Below are positions 1 through 7,648 of a stretch of 12,855 bases of DNA, in pieces. Under the pieces are notes generated by a model. That model had not been told where the DNA came from. It did no database searches and was given only the letters and a program-made list of their open reading frames with translations. Made by a program: the position numbers and the translations under genes. Numbering within the stretch: position 1 is the stretch's first letter; every line of letters starts with the position of its first letter. Source of the DNA: Kineosporiaceae bacterium. Its GTDB lineage: Bacteria > Actinomycetota > Actinomycetes > Actinomycetales > Angustibacteraceae. Location: positions 1-12,855 of the forward strand of contig DAIETC010000222.1 in assembly GCA_027345905.1 (NCBI GenBank). Direction: 5' to 3'.

Positions 1-1419
1 CATCCGGATGCGCTTGTCGTAGCCCAGGCCGCCGCGGTGCAGGCCCGGGCCCCCGGAGTCGACGGCCAGCCCCAATGCCTCGACGCGGAACGGGAAGCGG
101 CTCTCGGTGAACTCGGTGGGCAGGTTGCGCGAGTCGGGGACCACGTGGATCGTGTCCTCGCCGTCGGCGTAGTAGCGGCCCCCCGAGCCACCCCCGAGCA
201 CCTCGCGCATGAGGTACGGCTGCCCGTCGCCGTCCTGCCCGTAGACGCCGGTGTAGCGGATGGTCTCCTGGTCGGCCGGCATCCGGCCGTCCACCGCCTT
301 GGCGAGCACCCCGGCAAGGACTCCGAGCAGGCGCAGGATGACGAACGTCCGCGCGTTCGTCGGCGCCGGGAACACCGGCGTCAGCAGCGTCCCAGGCGGT
401 GGGAACCGCATCTCGATCAACGCGACGACGCCTTCGTTGACGTCCAGCTCACCCATGCGCTGCGGCGTCTGGGCGAGGTTGCGCAGGATCGGCGCCAGCC
501 ATTTCTTCAAGAAGTTGCCGTCCGCGTAGTCACCGCAGTGGTTGATCGGGCCCTTGGCCTGCGGGCCGGTGCCGGTGAAGTCGAGCACCAGCCGCCCACC
601 GCCCGGGTCGTCGTCCGGTGTGCGGGTCAGCGTGATCCGCTGGGTGTGCAACCGGGGCTCGTCCACACCGTCGTGCTCGGCGTAGTCCTCCCAGGTCCAG
701 GTGCCGACCGGGATCTGGGACAGGATCTCGCGCCGGTACGTGGCGGTCGAGTTCTCGATGATCGCGTCGAAGCAGCCTTCGACGGCGCCGACGCCGTACC
801 GGTCGAACAGCTCGCCCAGGCGCCGGGCGCCCATCAGGGCGGCCGAGCACTCGGCGTCCAGGTCGGCGGCGAGCGAGTCGGGCATCCGAGAGTTGCGGGT
901 CATGATGCTCAGGGCTGCCCGGTTGGGCACCCCGGCGTCCCACAGCCGGATCGGCGGCACCATCAGGCCCTCCTCGAAGACGCTCGTGGCGTGTGAGGGC
1001 ATCGATCCGGGCACCGCTCCCCCGATGTCGTCGTGGTGACCGAACACCTGCACGAAGGCGAGGACGTGGGGCTCGCCGGCGGGGTCGTCGGCGAAGACCG
1101 GCACCGTGACGCACAGGTCGGGCAGGTGGCCGATGCCGCCCTCGGACAGGTAGACGTCGTTGTGGAAGAAGACGTCGCCGGGGCGCATGGTGGCCAGCGG
1201 GAAGTCCCGGACGATCGGGTGCACCAGCGCGGAGTACGAGCGGCCGGTGAGCTTGCGCAGCCGGCGGTCGTGGATGCCGGCCCGAAAGTCGTGCGCGTCG
1301 CGGATCATCGGCGAGCGCGAGGTGCGGGCGATCGCGGTCTCGACCTCCAGCTCGACGCTGGCCAGGTAGCCCTCGACGATCTCGACGAGGACGGGGTCGG
1401 GGTCGGGTGCCGCGCTCAC
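1..1419 (-). CDS. hyuB: HyuB: hydantoinase B/oxoprolinase-type subunit (3' end beyond the window)
   Basis: The minus-strand frame is open for 473 codons from a GTG at 1419 to position 1, so the C-terminus lies outside the window. Family members are usually somewhat longer than 500 residues. My translation begins MSAAPDPDPVLVEIVEG and carries HyuB-family landmarks: HND (residues 86-88), GHLPDL (97-102), a GHHDDIGGAVPGSM block (127-140) and EEGLMVPP (149-156). Near the left edge there is a glycine-rich stretch ending LGYDKRIR. HyuB pairs with HyuA to form an ATP-dependent amidohydrolase that opens cyclic amides such as hydantoins or 5-oxoproline; the substrate here is unknown. The GTG start overlaps the hyuA stop as GTGA and only a weak GAGCGGGG lies upstream, so translation is probably coupled to hyuA. 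Family assignment is firm; substrate is inference. Confidence 0.93.
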   Translation of the reverse strand, partial: MSAAPDPDPVLVEIVEGYLASVELEVETAIARTSRSPMIRDAHDFRAGIHDRRLRKLTGRSYSALVHPIVRDFPLATMRPGDVFFHNDVYLSEGGIGHLPDLCVTVPVFADDPAGEPHVLAFVQVFGHHDDIGGAVPGSMPSHATSVFEEGLMVPPIRLWDAGVPNRAALSIMTRNSRMPDSLAADLDAECSAALMGARRLGELFDRYGVGAVEGCFDAIIENSTATYRREILSQIPVGTWTWEDYAEHDGVDEPRLHTQRITLTRTPDDDPGGGRLVLDFTGTGPQAKGPINHCGDYADGNFLKKWLAPILRNLAQTPQRMGELDVNEGVVALIEMRFPPPGTLLTPVFPAPTNARTFVILRLLGVLAGVLAKAVDGRMPADQETIRYTGVYGQDGDGQPYLMREVLGGGSGGRYYADGEDTIHVVPDSRNLPTEFTESRFPFRVEALGLAVDSGGPGLHRGGLGYDKRIRM

Positions 1420-3518
1420 CGGTGCGCCCCGCTCTGTTCGCCGGCGCGGGCAAGGCGCAGGTTGGCGAAGCGGTCCACGCGCGCGCTGAACCCCGGGTGC
1501 ACGGGGACGGTCGACCCGAACTCTTCGAGCACGGCCGGCCCGTGGACGACGTCGCCCGCCCGAAGGCGCGAGCGGTCGTAGAGCCCGGCCTCGACCCACC
1601 CGTCGAAGAACGCGCGCCGGGTGCCCGTACGGGCCGGCGCCGCACCGGTTCCCGCGGGAGTCTCGGGCACGTGCGGACGTCGGATCGGGCCGATGCCGGT
1701 GACGCGCAGGTTGACCCACTCGACCTGCTGACGCGGGTCGGCGGCGAAGTCGTAGCCGTACAGCAGCCGGTGCTCGCCGTGGAAGGCCTTGCCCACCCGC
1801 TCGACGAGCGCCGCGTCCACCGGTCCGTCCGGGACGTCGACCCGCACCTCGAACCCCTGGCCGAAGTAGCGCAGGTCGGCGGTGCGTGCGAACACCCGCC
1901 GGGCGGGCGCGAAACCCTCGCGGGCCAAGGCGGCGTCCGCCTCGGACTGCAGCTGGTCGAACAGCCCTTGCACCCGCTGGTGGTCGAGCCCTTCGGCGCG
2001 GGTCACGTAGGTGCGCACGTAGTCGTTGCGCACGTCCACGGTGAGCAGCCCGAAGGCCGACAGGTTGCCCGGGTTGGGCGGCACGAGCACCCCCTGCAGG
2101 CCGAGCAGGTCGATGAGCCGGCAGGCCAGCAGCGACCCGGACCCGCCGAACGTCACGAGGGTGAAGTCACGCACGTCCAGCCCACGCTTGACGCTGACTT
2201 GGCGCAGGGCGTTGGCCTGGTTCCACGCCGAGATCTCCAGGACGCCGCGAGCGCACTCCTGCAGCCCCATGCCCAGCCGTGCGGCCAGGCCCGACAAGCC
2301 GGCGCGGGCCCGCTCGGCGTCCAGCGCGATCTCGCCGCCCAGCAGGTGCGCGGGGATGCGGCCGAGCACCAGGTGCGCGTCGGTGATCGTCGGCTCGACG
2401 CCGCCCGTGCCGTAGCACATGGGGCCCGGGTCCGCGCCGGCCGACTGCGGGCCGACCTTGAGGGTGCCCTGGGCGCTCACCCAGGCGATCGAGCCGCCGC
2501 CGGCACCGACGGTGACGACGTCGATCATCGGGACCTTGCTGGGGTAGCCGCCGACCTGTCCCTCGGTGGTCAGGCCCGGCCGGCCGTCGACGACCACAGC
2601 CACGTCGGTGGAGGTGCCGCCCCCGTCACAGGTCAAGACCTTCGCCACCCCGGCTTTCCCGGCAACCAGAGCCGCGCCGAGAGCCCCAGCGGCCGGGCCG
2701 GACAGCACCGTGGTGATCGGCTGGCGCACCACCTCGGCCGCGCTCAGCACCCCGCCGTTGGACTTCATCACGTAGAAGGGCACCTGCCGTGCGGCGCCGT
2801 CGCCGGCCGTCACCTCGCTCAGCCGGCGGGCGATGTTCTCGACGTAGCGCGAGATGTCGGGCTTGACCGCCGCGTCGACCAGTGTGGTGATGCTGCGTTC
2901 GTACTCGCGGTACTCGCGCAGCACCTCGCTGGAGATGCTGACCGTCGCCGTCGGGTGCTCGCGCCGCAAGACCTCGCGCATCGCGAGCTCATGCTCGGGG
3001 TTGGCGTAGGAGTGCAGGAAGCAGACCCCCACGGTGGCGATGTGCGCCTCGCGAAAGAAGCGGGCCGCTGCGATCGCGTCCTGCTCGTCGAACGGGCGCA
3101 CGACGCTGCCGTCGGCCGCGAGACGCCCGCGTACCGTGCGCACCCGGTCGGCGGGCACGATCCGGGCCGGCTTGACCCAGAAGTAGGAGTTGCCGTACCC
3201 GTCGGGCACCGACTGGCGGGCGATCTCCAGGATGTGCCGGTAGCCCTCGGTGGTGATGAACCCGAGGTTTGCCACCTTGCCCTCGAGCAGCTTGTTGGTA
3301 GCCACGGTCGTGCCATGACTGATCGCGCTCACCGCCTCGCCGCCCACGCCCAGCAGGTGCAGCACCTTGGCGACGCCGACGAGGAAGCCCTGCGCGGGGT
3401 CGGCGGGGGTGGACGGCGTCTTGGTCGTCGCAAGCTGGCCGGACTCCTCGTCGAGCGCCACGACGTCGGTGAAGGTGCCGCCGGTGTCGCCCCCGATGCG
3501 GATCGTCCGCCCGCTCAC
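1416..3518 (-). CDS. hyuA: HyuA: hydantoinase A/oxoprolinase family ATPase subunit
   Basis: A 700-residue cytosolic protein of normal length for HyuA. It has the ASKHA-type N-terminal phosphate loop GGDTGGTFTD (residues 9-18), SHGTTVATN (67-75), MKSNGG (251-256), LSGPAAG (272-278), the second nucleotide-binding signature CDGGGTSTDV (297-306), GAGGGSIAW (338-346) and a GPQSAGADPGPMCYG block (356-370). The family uses ATP to activate a ring amide for hydrolysis together with HyuB. Known substrates include N-methylhydantoin, hydantoins and 5-oxoproline, and related subunits occur in acetone and acetophenone carboxylases. The GTG start at 3518 overlaps the stop of the upstream C-N hydrolase (GTGA), and its stop overlaps the hyuB start in the same way. 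No convincing Shine-Dalgarno precedes the GTG, so translational coupling is likely. The subunit is complete and no key motif is missing. Substrate is not predictable from these motifs. Confidence 0.96.
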   Translation of the reverse strand: MSGRTIRIGGDTGGTFTDVVALDEESGQLATTKTPSTPADPAQGFLVGVAKVLHLLGVGGEAVSAISHGTTVATNKLLEGKVANLGFITTEGYRHILEIARQSVPDGYGNSYFWVKPARIVPADRVRTVRGRLAADGSVVRPFDEQDAIAAARFFREAHIATVGVCFLHSYANPEHELAMREVLRREHPTATVSISSEVLREYREYERSITTLVDAAVKPDISRYVENIARRLSEVTAGDGAARQVPFYVMKSNGGVLSAAEVVRQPITTVLSGPAAGALGAALVAGKAGVAKVLTCDGGGTSTDVAVVVDGRPGLTTEGQVGGYPSKVPMIDVVTVGAGGGSIAWVSAQGTLKVGPQSAGADPGPMCYGTGGVEPTITDAHLVLGRIPAHLLGGEIALDAERARAGLSGLAARLGMGLQECARGVLEISAWNQANALRQVSVKRGLDVRDFTLVTFGGSGSLLACRLIDLLGLQGVLVPPNPGNLSAFGLLTVDVRNDYVRTYVTRAEGLDHQRVQGLFDQLQSEADAALAREGFAPARRVFARTADLRYFGQGFEVRVDVPDGPVDAALVERVGKAFHGEHRLLYGYDFAADPRQQVEWVNLRVTGIGPIRRPHVPETPAGTGAAPARTGTRRAFFDGWVEAGLYDRSRLRAGDVVHGPAVLEEFGSTVPVHPGFSARVDRFANLRLARAGEQSGAHR

Positions 3519-4522
3519 GTGCTCGTGGCCCGGGCCGGTGCGGACGGCGCCGGTGCGGACGGCGCAGGTGCGGACGGCGCGGGCGCGGACGGCGCGGGTG
3601 CGGACGGCGCGGGTGCCGGGTCGTCACCGTGCGGGAAAGCGGCCTTCGCGGGCCGCGTCAGCTCGTCGGCGTACCGGCTGATCAGCGCGAGGTTGCGCTC
3701 GGCCAGGTGGTCGAAGCCCTGCGGCACACTGCTTCCCGGGGTCATGGAGGCCATCGCCGTGGCCGGGTCGAGGCGGGCGGTGACCCAGCACTCGTGACTG
3801 GCGGCGCGGGCGATGGTGTGCGAGGTGGGCTCGACGATGTGCGAGTTGCCGAAGTACAGCACCCCGGCCGGGTCGCTGCCGGTGGCGTTGGCGGCGATCA
3901 CGTAGACGTGGTTGTCGTAGGCGCGCGCCCGGCTGGTCAGCTCGGCGATGTCGGCCGAGCGCAGCAGCGCCGACGGGCGCACGATCACCTCGGCGCCCTG
4001 CACCGCCTGAATCCGCCACAGCTCGGGGAAGTCACCGTCGAAGCAGATCGCCATGCCGATGCGCCCCAGGGCGGTGTCGACGACGCTCACGGTGTCGCCG
4101 GGCGTCACCCAGCCGCCGCGGCTGCGCAGCTCGCTGCAGAACGGGTGCGTCTTGCGATACACACCCAGCACCGCGCCGTCCGGGCCGATGAGCACGGCGC
4201 TGTTGTGGACGACGCCGCGCTGCGTCCCGCGCTCGTAGGTGCCCCACACCACGTGGGCGCCGGTGTCCCGCGCGGCTTGCTGCAGCGGCTCGGTCAGCGG
4301 CCCGGGGATCTGCGCCACCAGGTCCCACAGCTGCTCAGGGGTGCAGCCGGGGGTGAAACCGGTCGAGGCCGACTCCGGCAGCACCACGAGCTCGGCGCCG
4401 GTGGCCGCGACGCACCGGCGGACCCAGTCGGCGCCCTTGGCGCAGTTGGCGGCCACGACGGCGTGGCTCAGCGGGCCGGGGAGCGGGGCGATCTGGACGG
4501 CGGCGGCGGTGAAGGCGCGCAT
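3515..4522 (-). CDS. Carbon-nitrogen hydrolase (nitrilase superfamily amidase/carbamoylase)
   Basis: A 335-residue protein with the nitrilase-superfamily catalytic triad: Glu50 in VVLPESAS, Lys124 in VYRKTHPF and Cys160 in MAICFDGDFPE. Residues 1 to about 295 form the catalytic domain. They are followed by five tandem APAPS units (residues about 304-328) and a short RATST end, an unusual low-complexity tail. The family hydrolyses linear amides, N-carbamoyl groups or nitriles. Upstream of hyuAB it would fit cleavage of the ureide or amide released by ring opening, as a carbamoylase follows a hydantoinase; this is inference. I chose ATG at 4522 (MRAFTAAAVQ), which matches the usual start of the domain and lies 4 bases after the CoxG stop. 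An in-frame TTG at 4555 would add 11 residues overlapping coxG. The stop overlaps the hyuA GTG. Confidence 0.92.
   Translation of the reverse strand: MRAFTAAAVQIAPLPGPLSHAVVAANCAKGADWVRRCVAATGAELVVLPESASTGFTPGCTPEQLWDLVAQIPGPLTEPLQQAARDTGAHVVWGTYERGTQRGVVHNSAVLIGPDGAVLGVYRKTHPFCSELRSRGGWVTPGDTVSVVDTALGRIGMAICFDGDFPELWRIQAVQGAEVIVRPSALLRSADIAELTSRARAYDNHVYVIAANATGSDPAGVLYFGNSHIVEPTSHTIARAASHECWVTARLDPATAMASMTPGSSVPQGFDHLAERNLALISRYADELTRPAKAAFPHGDDPAPAPSAPAPSAPAPSAPAPSAPAPSAPARATST
3541..3615 (-). repeat. Five tandem 15-bp repeats coding APAPS
   Basis: Five adjacent 15-bp units, consensus CGGACGGCGCGGGTG on the plus strand, lie at 3541-3555, 3556-3570, 3571-3585, 3586-3600 and 3601-3615. The first three units differ from the last two by single substitutions. 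They sit inside the 3' end of the C-N hydrolase gene and encode a Pro/Ala/Ser tail. Unit length is a multiple of three, so gain or loss of units keeps the frame. The array ends about 22 bases before the hyuA start codon. Confidence 0.95.
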
Positions 4523-4526
4523 GTGC

Positions 4527-5177
4527 TCAGCCCCGCCGCTCGGCCCGGCGTGCAACCCGGACGCCGACCGCGACTCCGGCCACCGCCGCGCCGCTCACGA
4601 ACCCCGCGAGAACTGCCCCCACCGCTCGCCACGCCGCCGGTCGCCCGATGGGGAGGCGCGAGGGGAGGTGCGAGGGGAGGCGCGAGGGGAGGGCAGCAGC
4701 ACCGGGGTGCGCGGGGGCCGTGACCAGCGGTGCCCGACTGCCGGTGAGGACGTCGTCGACATTGGCGAAGAACTGACCGGCCATCTTCTTCGCGACCCCG
4801 GCGAGCATCCGCTGGCCGACCCCGCCGATCATGCCGCCGACCGCGGCGTCGGCCGCGTAGTCCAGCCGGGTCTGGCCCGGACCGTCGTCGGTGAGCGTCA
4901 CCTGCACGGTCGTGTCGACGGTGCCCGGCGTCCCCGAACCCTTCGCGTGCAGGACGAACGAGCCCGGGGGGCGCTGGTCGGTAAGGGCCACCTCACCCTG
5001 GTAGGTGCCGGTGATCGAGGCCACCCCAGCGGTGACGGACATGGCGTAGCGGTCCTGGCCCAGGGGGGTGAGGGACCGGCAGCCCGGGATCGTGGCACTC
5101 AGCACGTCCGGGTCGTTCAGCGTGGCGTACACGACGTCGGCAGGCGCATGCAGGACGGTGGATCCGTTGACTCTCAT
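4527..5177 (-). CDS. coxG: CoxG-like SRPBCC protein with C-terminal membrane anchor
   Basis: A 216-residue protein. Residues 1 to about 147 match the CoxG type of SRPBCC (START-like) fold, with the IPGC motif (30-33), GTYQGEV (57-63) and the conserved region around GGVGQRMLAGVAKKMAG (118-134). A Pro/Ser/Arg/Leu linker (about 155-180) carries PSRL/PSHL repeats. It leads to one hydrophobic segment (about 185-207) and a positively charged end (RVARRAERRG), so the protein looks tail-anchored with the domain in the cytosol. CoxG proteins accompany CO-dehydrogenase-family enzymes and have been linked to membrane recruitment and quinone handling. By analogy this one may connect the upstream molybdenum hydroxylase to the respiratory chain (inference). 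The ATG at 5177 has a good AGGAG 8 bases upstream and overlaps the stop of the large subunit (ATGA). Confidence 0.9.
   Translation of the reverse strand: MRVNGSTVLHAPADVVYATLNDPDVLSATIPGCRSLTPLGQDRYAMSVTAGVASITGTYQGEVALTDQRPPGSFVLHAKGSGTPGTVDTTVQVTLTDDGPGQTRLDYAADAAVGGMIGGVGQRMLAGVAKKMAGQFFANVDDVLTGSRAPLVTAPAHPGAAALPSRLPSHLPSRLPIGRPAAWRAVGAVLAGFVSGAAVAGVAVGVRVARRAERRG
4652..4692 (-). repeat. 12-bp tandem repeat in the coxG linker
   Basis: Three full copies of a 12-bp unit (GGAGGCGCGAGG on the plus strand; the middle copy has one base change) at 4652-4663, 4664-4675 and 4676-4687, plus a 5-base partial copy to 4692. They encode the PSRL-PSHL-PSRL-P part of the linker between the CoxG domain and its membrane helix. 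The unit preserves reading frame, so copy number can set the tether length. Confidence 0.9.
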
Positions 5178-7648
5178 GGCAGGAACTCCTTCGGGCGGCC
5201 TGCGCGGGTCAGCGAGGGGAGCTCGCCGCGTTCGTGGGCCTGCCGCAGGTGGAACAGCTCACTGGGACTGATCGGCATCGCGTCGATCCGAAAACCCTCG
5301 GCATCCTCGATCGCCGAGGCCAGGACAGCCATCCCCGGGATCACCCCGGCCTCGCCGGCGCCCTTGATGCCGAGCGGGTTCAGCGGCGAGGGGGTCTGCA
5401 GGTGGTCGATCTCGACCTTGCGCGGCACCTCGGTGGCGTAGGGCATCAGGAAGTCCATGAAGGACGCGTTCAGCAGCTGCCCGTGCTCGTCGTACTCCAT
5501 CCGCTCGTAGAGCGCGCCCGCAACCCCTTGCGCCACGCCCCCGTGCACCTGCCCCTGCACGATCCGGGGGTTGATCAAGGTTCCGCAGTCGTGCACGACG
5601 CAGTACCGCAGCACGGTGATCTCAGCGGTCAGCGGGTCGGTCTCGACCACGACGGCGTGCACACCGCTGGCGAACGTCGAGCGCTGCGGGGAGTAGTAGC
5701 CGCTCGCCTCCAGGCCCGGCTCCTCCCCCGGCGCGACCGGAGCCTGGCTGGTGTCGCCCACGGCGAACTGCGTGGCGGCCTGCGACGCCTCGTCGAAGGC
5801 ATAGCGCAGCGGGTTGGCCAGCACCGCGATGGTGCCCAGCGACAGCGAGGTGCCCGAGGAGCCGGGCGCCGTCCCCTTGACCGAGACGGCGCCGTCCACC
5901 AGCTCGAGGTCGTCGACCGACACCTCCAGTGCCTCCGCAGCGACCCGCAGCGCCTTCTCGCGCACCTTGGCGGCGGCGATGTGCATCGCCGAGCCGCTCA
6001 TCACCGCCGCGCGCGAGGCGAACGTGCCCACGGCGTACCGAAAGCGCCGGCTGTCGCCCGTCACGACCTCGACGTCGCGCAGGGCGACGCCGAGCTGGTC
6101 GGCGACCACCTGGGCGAAAGCCGTCTGGTGGCCCTGCCCCTGGCTGGTGAGGCCGGTCGCGACCTTCACCTTGCCGGAGGTCTCGACGACGACGTGCGCA
6201 CCCTCGTAGGGCCCGGGCCCGGTGCCCTCGACGTAGCAGGCCAGGCCGATCCCGACCCGGCGGCCCTGCGCACGGGCCTGCTCACGCACGGCCTCGAAGT
6301 CCTCCCAGCCCACCAGCGCCTTGAGCTTGGCCAGCCCGGCCGGGTAGTCGCCCGAGTCGTAGATCAGCGGCCGCCCGTCCTGGAAGACCAGGTGGTGGTC
6401 GTAGGGCATCTCGTCCGGCTGGATCAGGTTGCGCTCGCGCACCAGGGCGCGGTCCAGGCCGGTCGCGTCGGCGATCGCGTCCATCGCCCGCTCCATCGCG
6501 TACACCCCCTGCGGGCGCCCGGCACCACGGTAGGGGGTGACGATCACGGTGTTGGTGTACATGGAGAAGAACTCGCACCGGTACGCGCCCGGCTTGTACG
6601 GCCCCAACACCTGGGTGGAGGTGATGATCGGCACGATGATCCCGTACGGCGTGTAGGCGCCGTTGTCGTGCCAGAACGTGAAGTCGAAGGCGAGCAGGTG
6701 CCCCTCGTCGTCGAAGCCCACCTCGACCCGCTGCACCTGCGCGCGCTCGTGGGCGCTGGAGACGAAGTGCTCGCGCCGGTCCTCGACCCACTTGACCTCT
6801 CGCGGGCCGCCGGCGCGGGCCAGGCGGCGCGCCGCCCACGGCACCAGCACCTCCTCGGGCCAGGGGTGGACGATCTTGACGCCGAACCCGCCCCCGATGT
6901 CCGGCGCGATGCACTCGACCTGGTTCAGGGCCAGGCCCAGCTTGGCGGCCACCGCGGCGCGCACGGACGTCGCCGCCTGGGTCGAGGTGTAGACCCGCAC
7001 CGTGTGCTCGTCGGTGTCCCACCGGGCGTAGACGCCCTTACCCTCCAGCGGCATGGACGCCGAGCGCTCCACCCGCAGGTCCAAGGTGTGACGGCGCGGT
7101 GCGGCCGCCATGGCAGCGGCCAGGTCACCGACCTGCTGCACGAGGTGCGCCGCCACGTTGTCGGGCACGTCGGCGTGCACGGCCTGAGCCGCCTCCCGCG
7201 CCGCCGCCAGTCCCACCACCGGCGTCAGTACCTCGTAGCGGACGACGATCCGCCCGCAGGCGTCCTCGGCCACGTAGCGGTCGCGCGCTACCACCATCGC
7301 GATCGCCTCACCGACGTGGTTGACCTCCTCGCGGGCCAGCGGGTACGCGGTCCGCGGGGCGTGCAGCGCCGGGTGCGGGATGAGCAGGGGCAGCGGCTCG
7401 CTGACGTGCGTGCCGTCGTCCCGGTCGGACTCCAGCAGGTCCTCGTAGGTGTAGACCGCGACGACCCCGGGCACCTCGAGCACGCCGTCGACGTCGATGT
7501 CGAGCACCCGGGCGTGGGCGTGCGGGCTGCGCACGAACGCCACCTCGAGCGCGTCCTGGCCCAGGTCGTCCAGGTAACGGCCCTCGCCGCGCAGCAGCCG
7601 CGGGTCCTCGACCCGGGTCACGGGGGCGCCCAGCAGCCGGGTGGTCAT
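5174..7648 (-). CDS. Xanthine-dehydrogenase-family molybdopterin-binding (large) subunit, CoxL-like form II
   Basis: An 824-residue protein of typical length for the large subunit of three-subunit molybdenum hydroxylases. It begins MTTRLLGAPVTRVEDPRLLRGEGRY, the usual N-terminal hammerhead start. Other landmarks are GGGFGVK (252-258), the active-site loop PYRGAGRPQ (372-380), GQGHQT (504-509), GTFASRAAVMSGSA (541-554) and GIKGAGEAG (760-768), where Glu766 is the expected catalytic base. True CO dehydrogenase has a Cys-containing CSFR loop for copper; here the loop reads RGAGR, so CO oxidation is unlikely and hydroxylation of a heterocycle or aldehyde is expected. Gln380 stands where related sequences often have Glu, from memory of the family. 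The ATG at 7648 overlaps the stop of the [2Fe-2S] gene (ATGA); the same frame stays open further upstream but only as out-of-frame translation of that gene. Confidence 0.95.
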   Translation of the reverse strand: MTTRLLGAPVTRVEDPRLLRGEGRYLDDLGQDALEVAFVRSPHAHARVLDIDVDGVLEVPGVVAVYTYEDLLESDRDDGTHVSEPLPLLIPHPALHAPRTAYPLAREEVNHVGEAIAMVVARDRYVAEDACGRIVVRYEVLTPVVGLAAAREAAQAVHADVPDNVAAHLVQQVGDLAAAMAAAPRRHTLDLRVERSASMPLEGKGVYARWDTDEHTVRVYTSTQAATSVRAAVAAKLGLALNQVECIAPDIGGGFGVKIVHPWPEEVLVPWAARRLARAGGPREVKWVEDRREHFVSSAHERAQVQRVEVGFDDEGHLLAFDFTFWHDNGAYTPYGIIVPIITSTQVLGPYKPGAYRCEFFSMYTNTVIVTPYRGAGRPQGVYAMERAMDAIADATGLDRALVRERNLIQPDEMPYDHHLVFQDGRPLIYDSGDYPAGLAKLKALVGWEDFEAVREQARAQGRRVGIGLACYVEGTGPGPYEGAHVVVETSGKVKVATGLTSQGQGHQTAFAQVVADQLGVALRDVEVVTGDSRRFRYAVGTFASRAAVMSGSAMHIAAAKVREKALRVAAEALEVSVDDLELVDGAVSVKGTAPGSSGTSLSLGTIAVLANPLRYAFDEASQAATQFAVGDTSQAPVAPGEEPGLEASGYYSPQRSTFASGVHAVVVETDPLTAEITVLRYCVVHDCGTLINPRIVQGQVHGGVAQGVAGALYERMEYDEHGQLLNASFMDFLMPYATEVPRKVEIDHLQTPSPLNPLGIKGAGEAGVIPGMAVLASAIEDAEGFRIDAMPISPSELFHLRQAHERGELPSLTRAGRPKEFLP
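5186..5190 (-). promoter_or_regulatory. Ribosome binding site of coxG
   Basis: AGGAG on the minus strand lies 8 bases before the coxG ATG at 5177. It sits inside the last codons of the large-subunit gene, supports this start over alternatives, and shows coxG can initiate on its own as well as by coupling. Confidence 0.7.

Noticed and set aside
530..1645. Minus-strand 371-residue open frame over hyuB
   Set aside because: It is in a different frame from the conserved hyuB reading frame and its translation is Arg/Pro-rich with no motifs.
4523..4555. TTG start at 4555 for the C-N hydrolase
   Set aside because: It would add 11 unconserved residues overlapping coxG; ATG at 4522 fits the domain start and the 4-base gap after the coxG stop.
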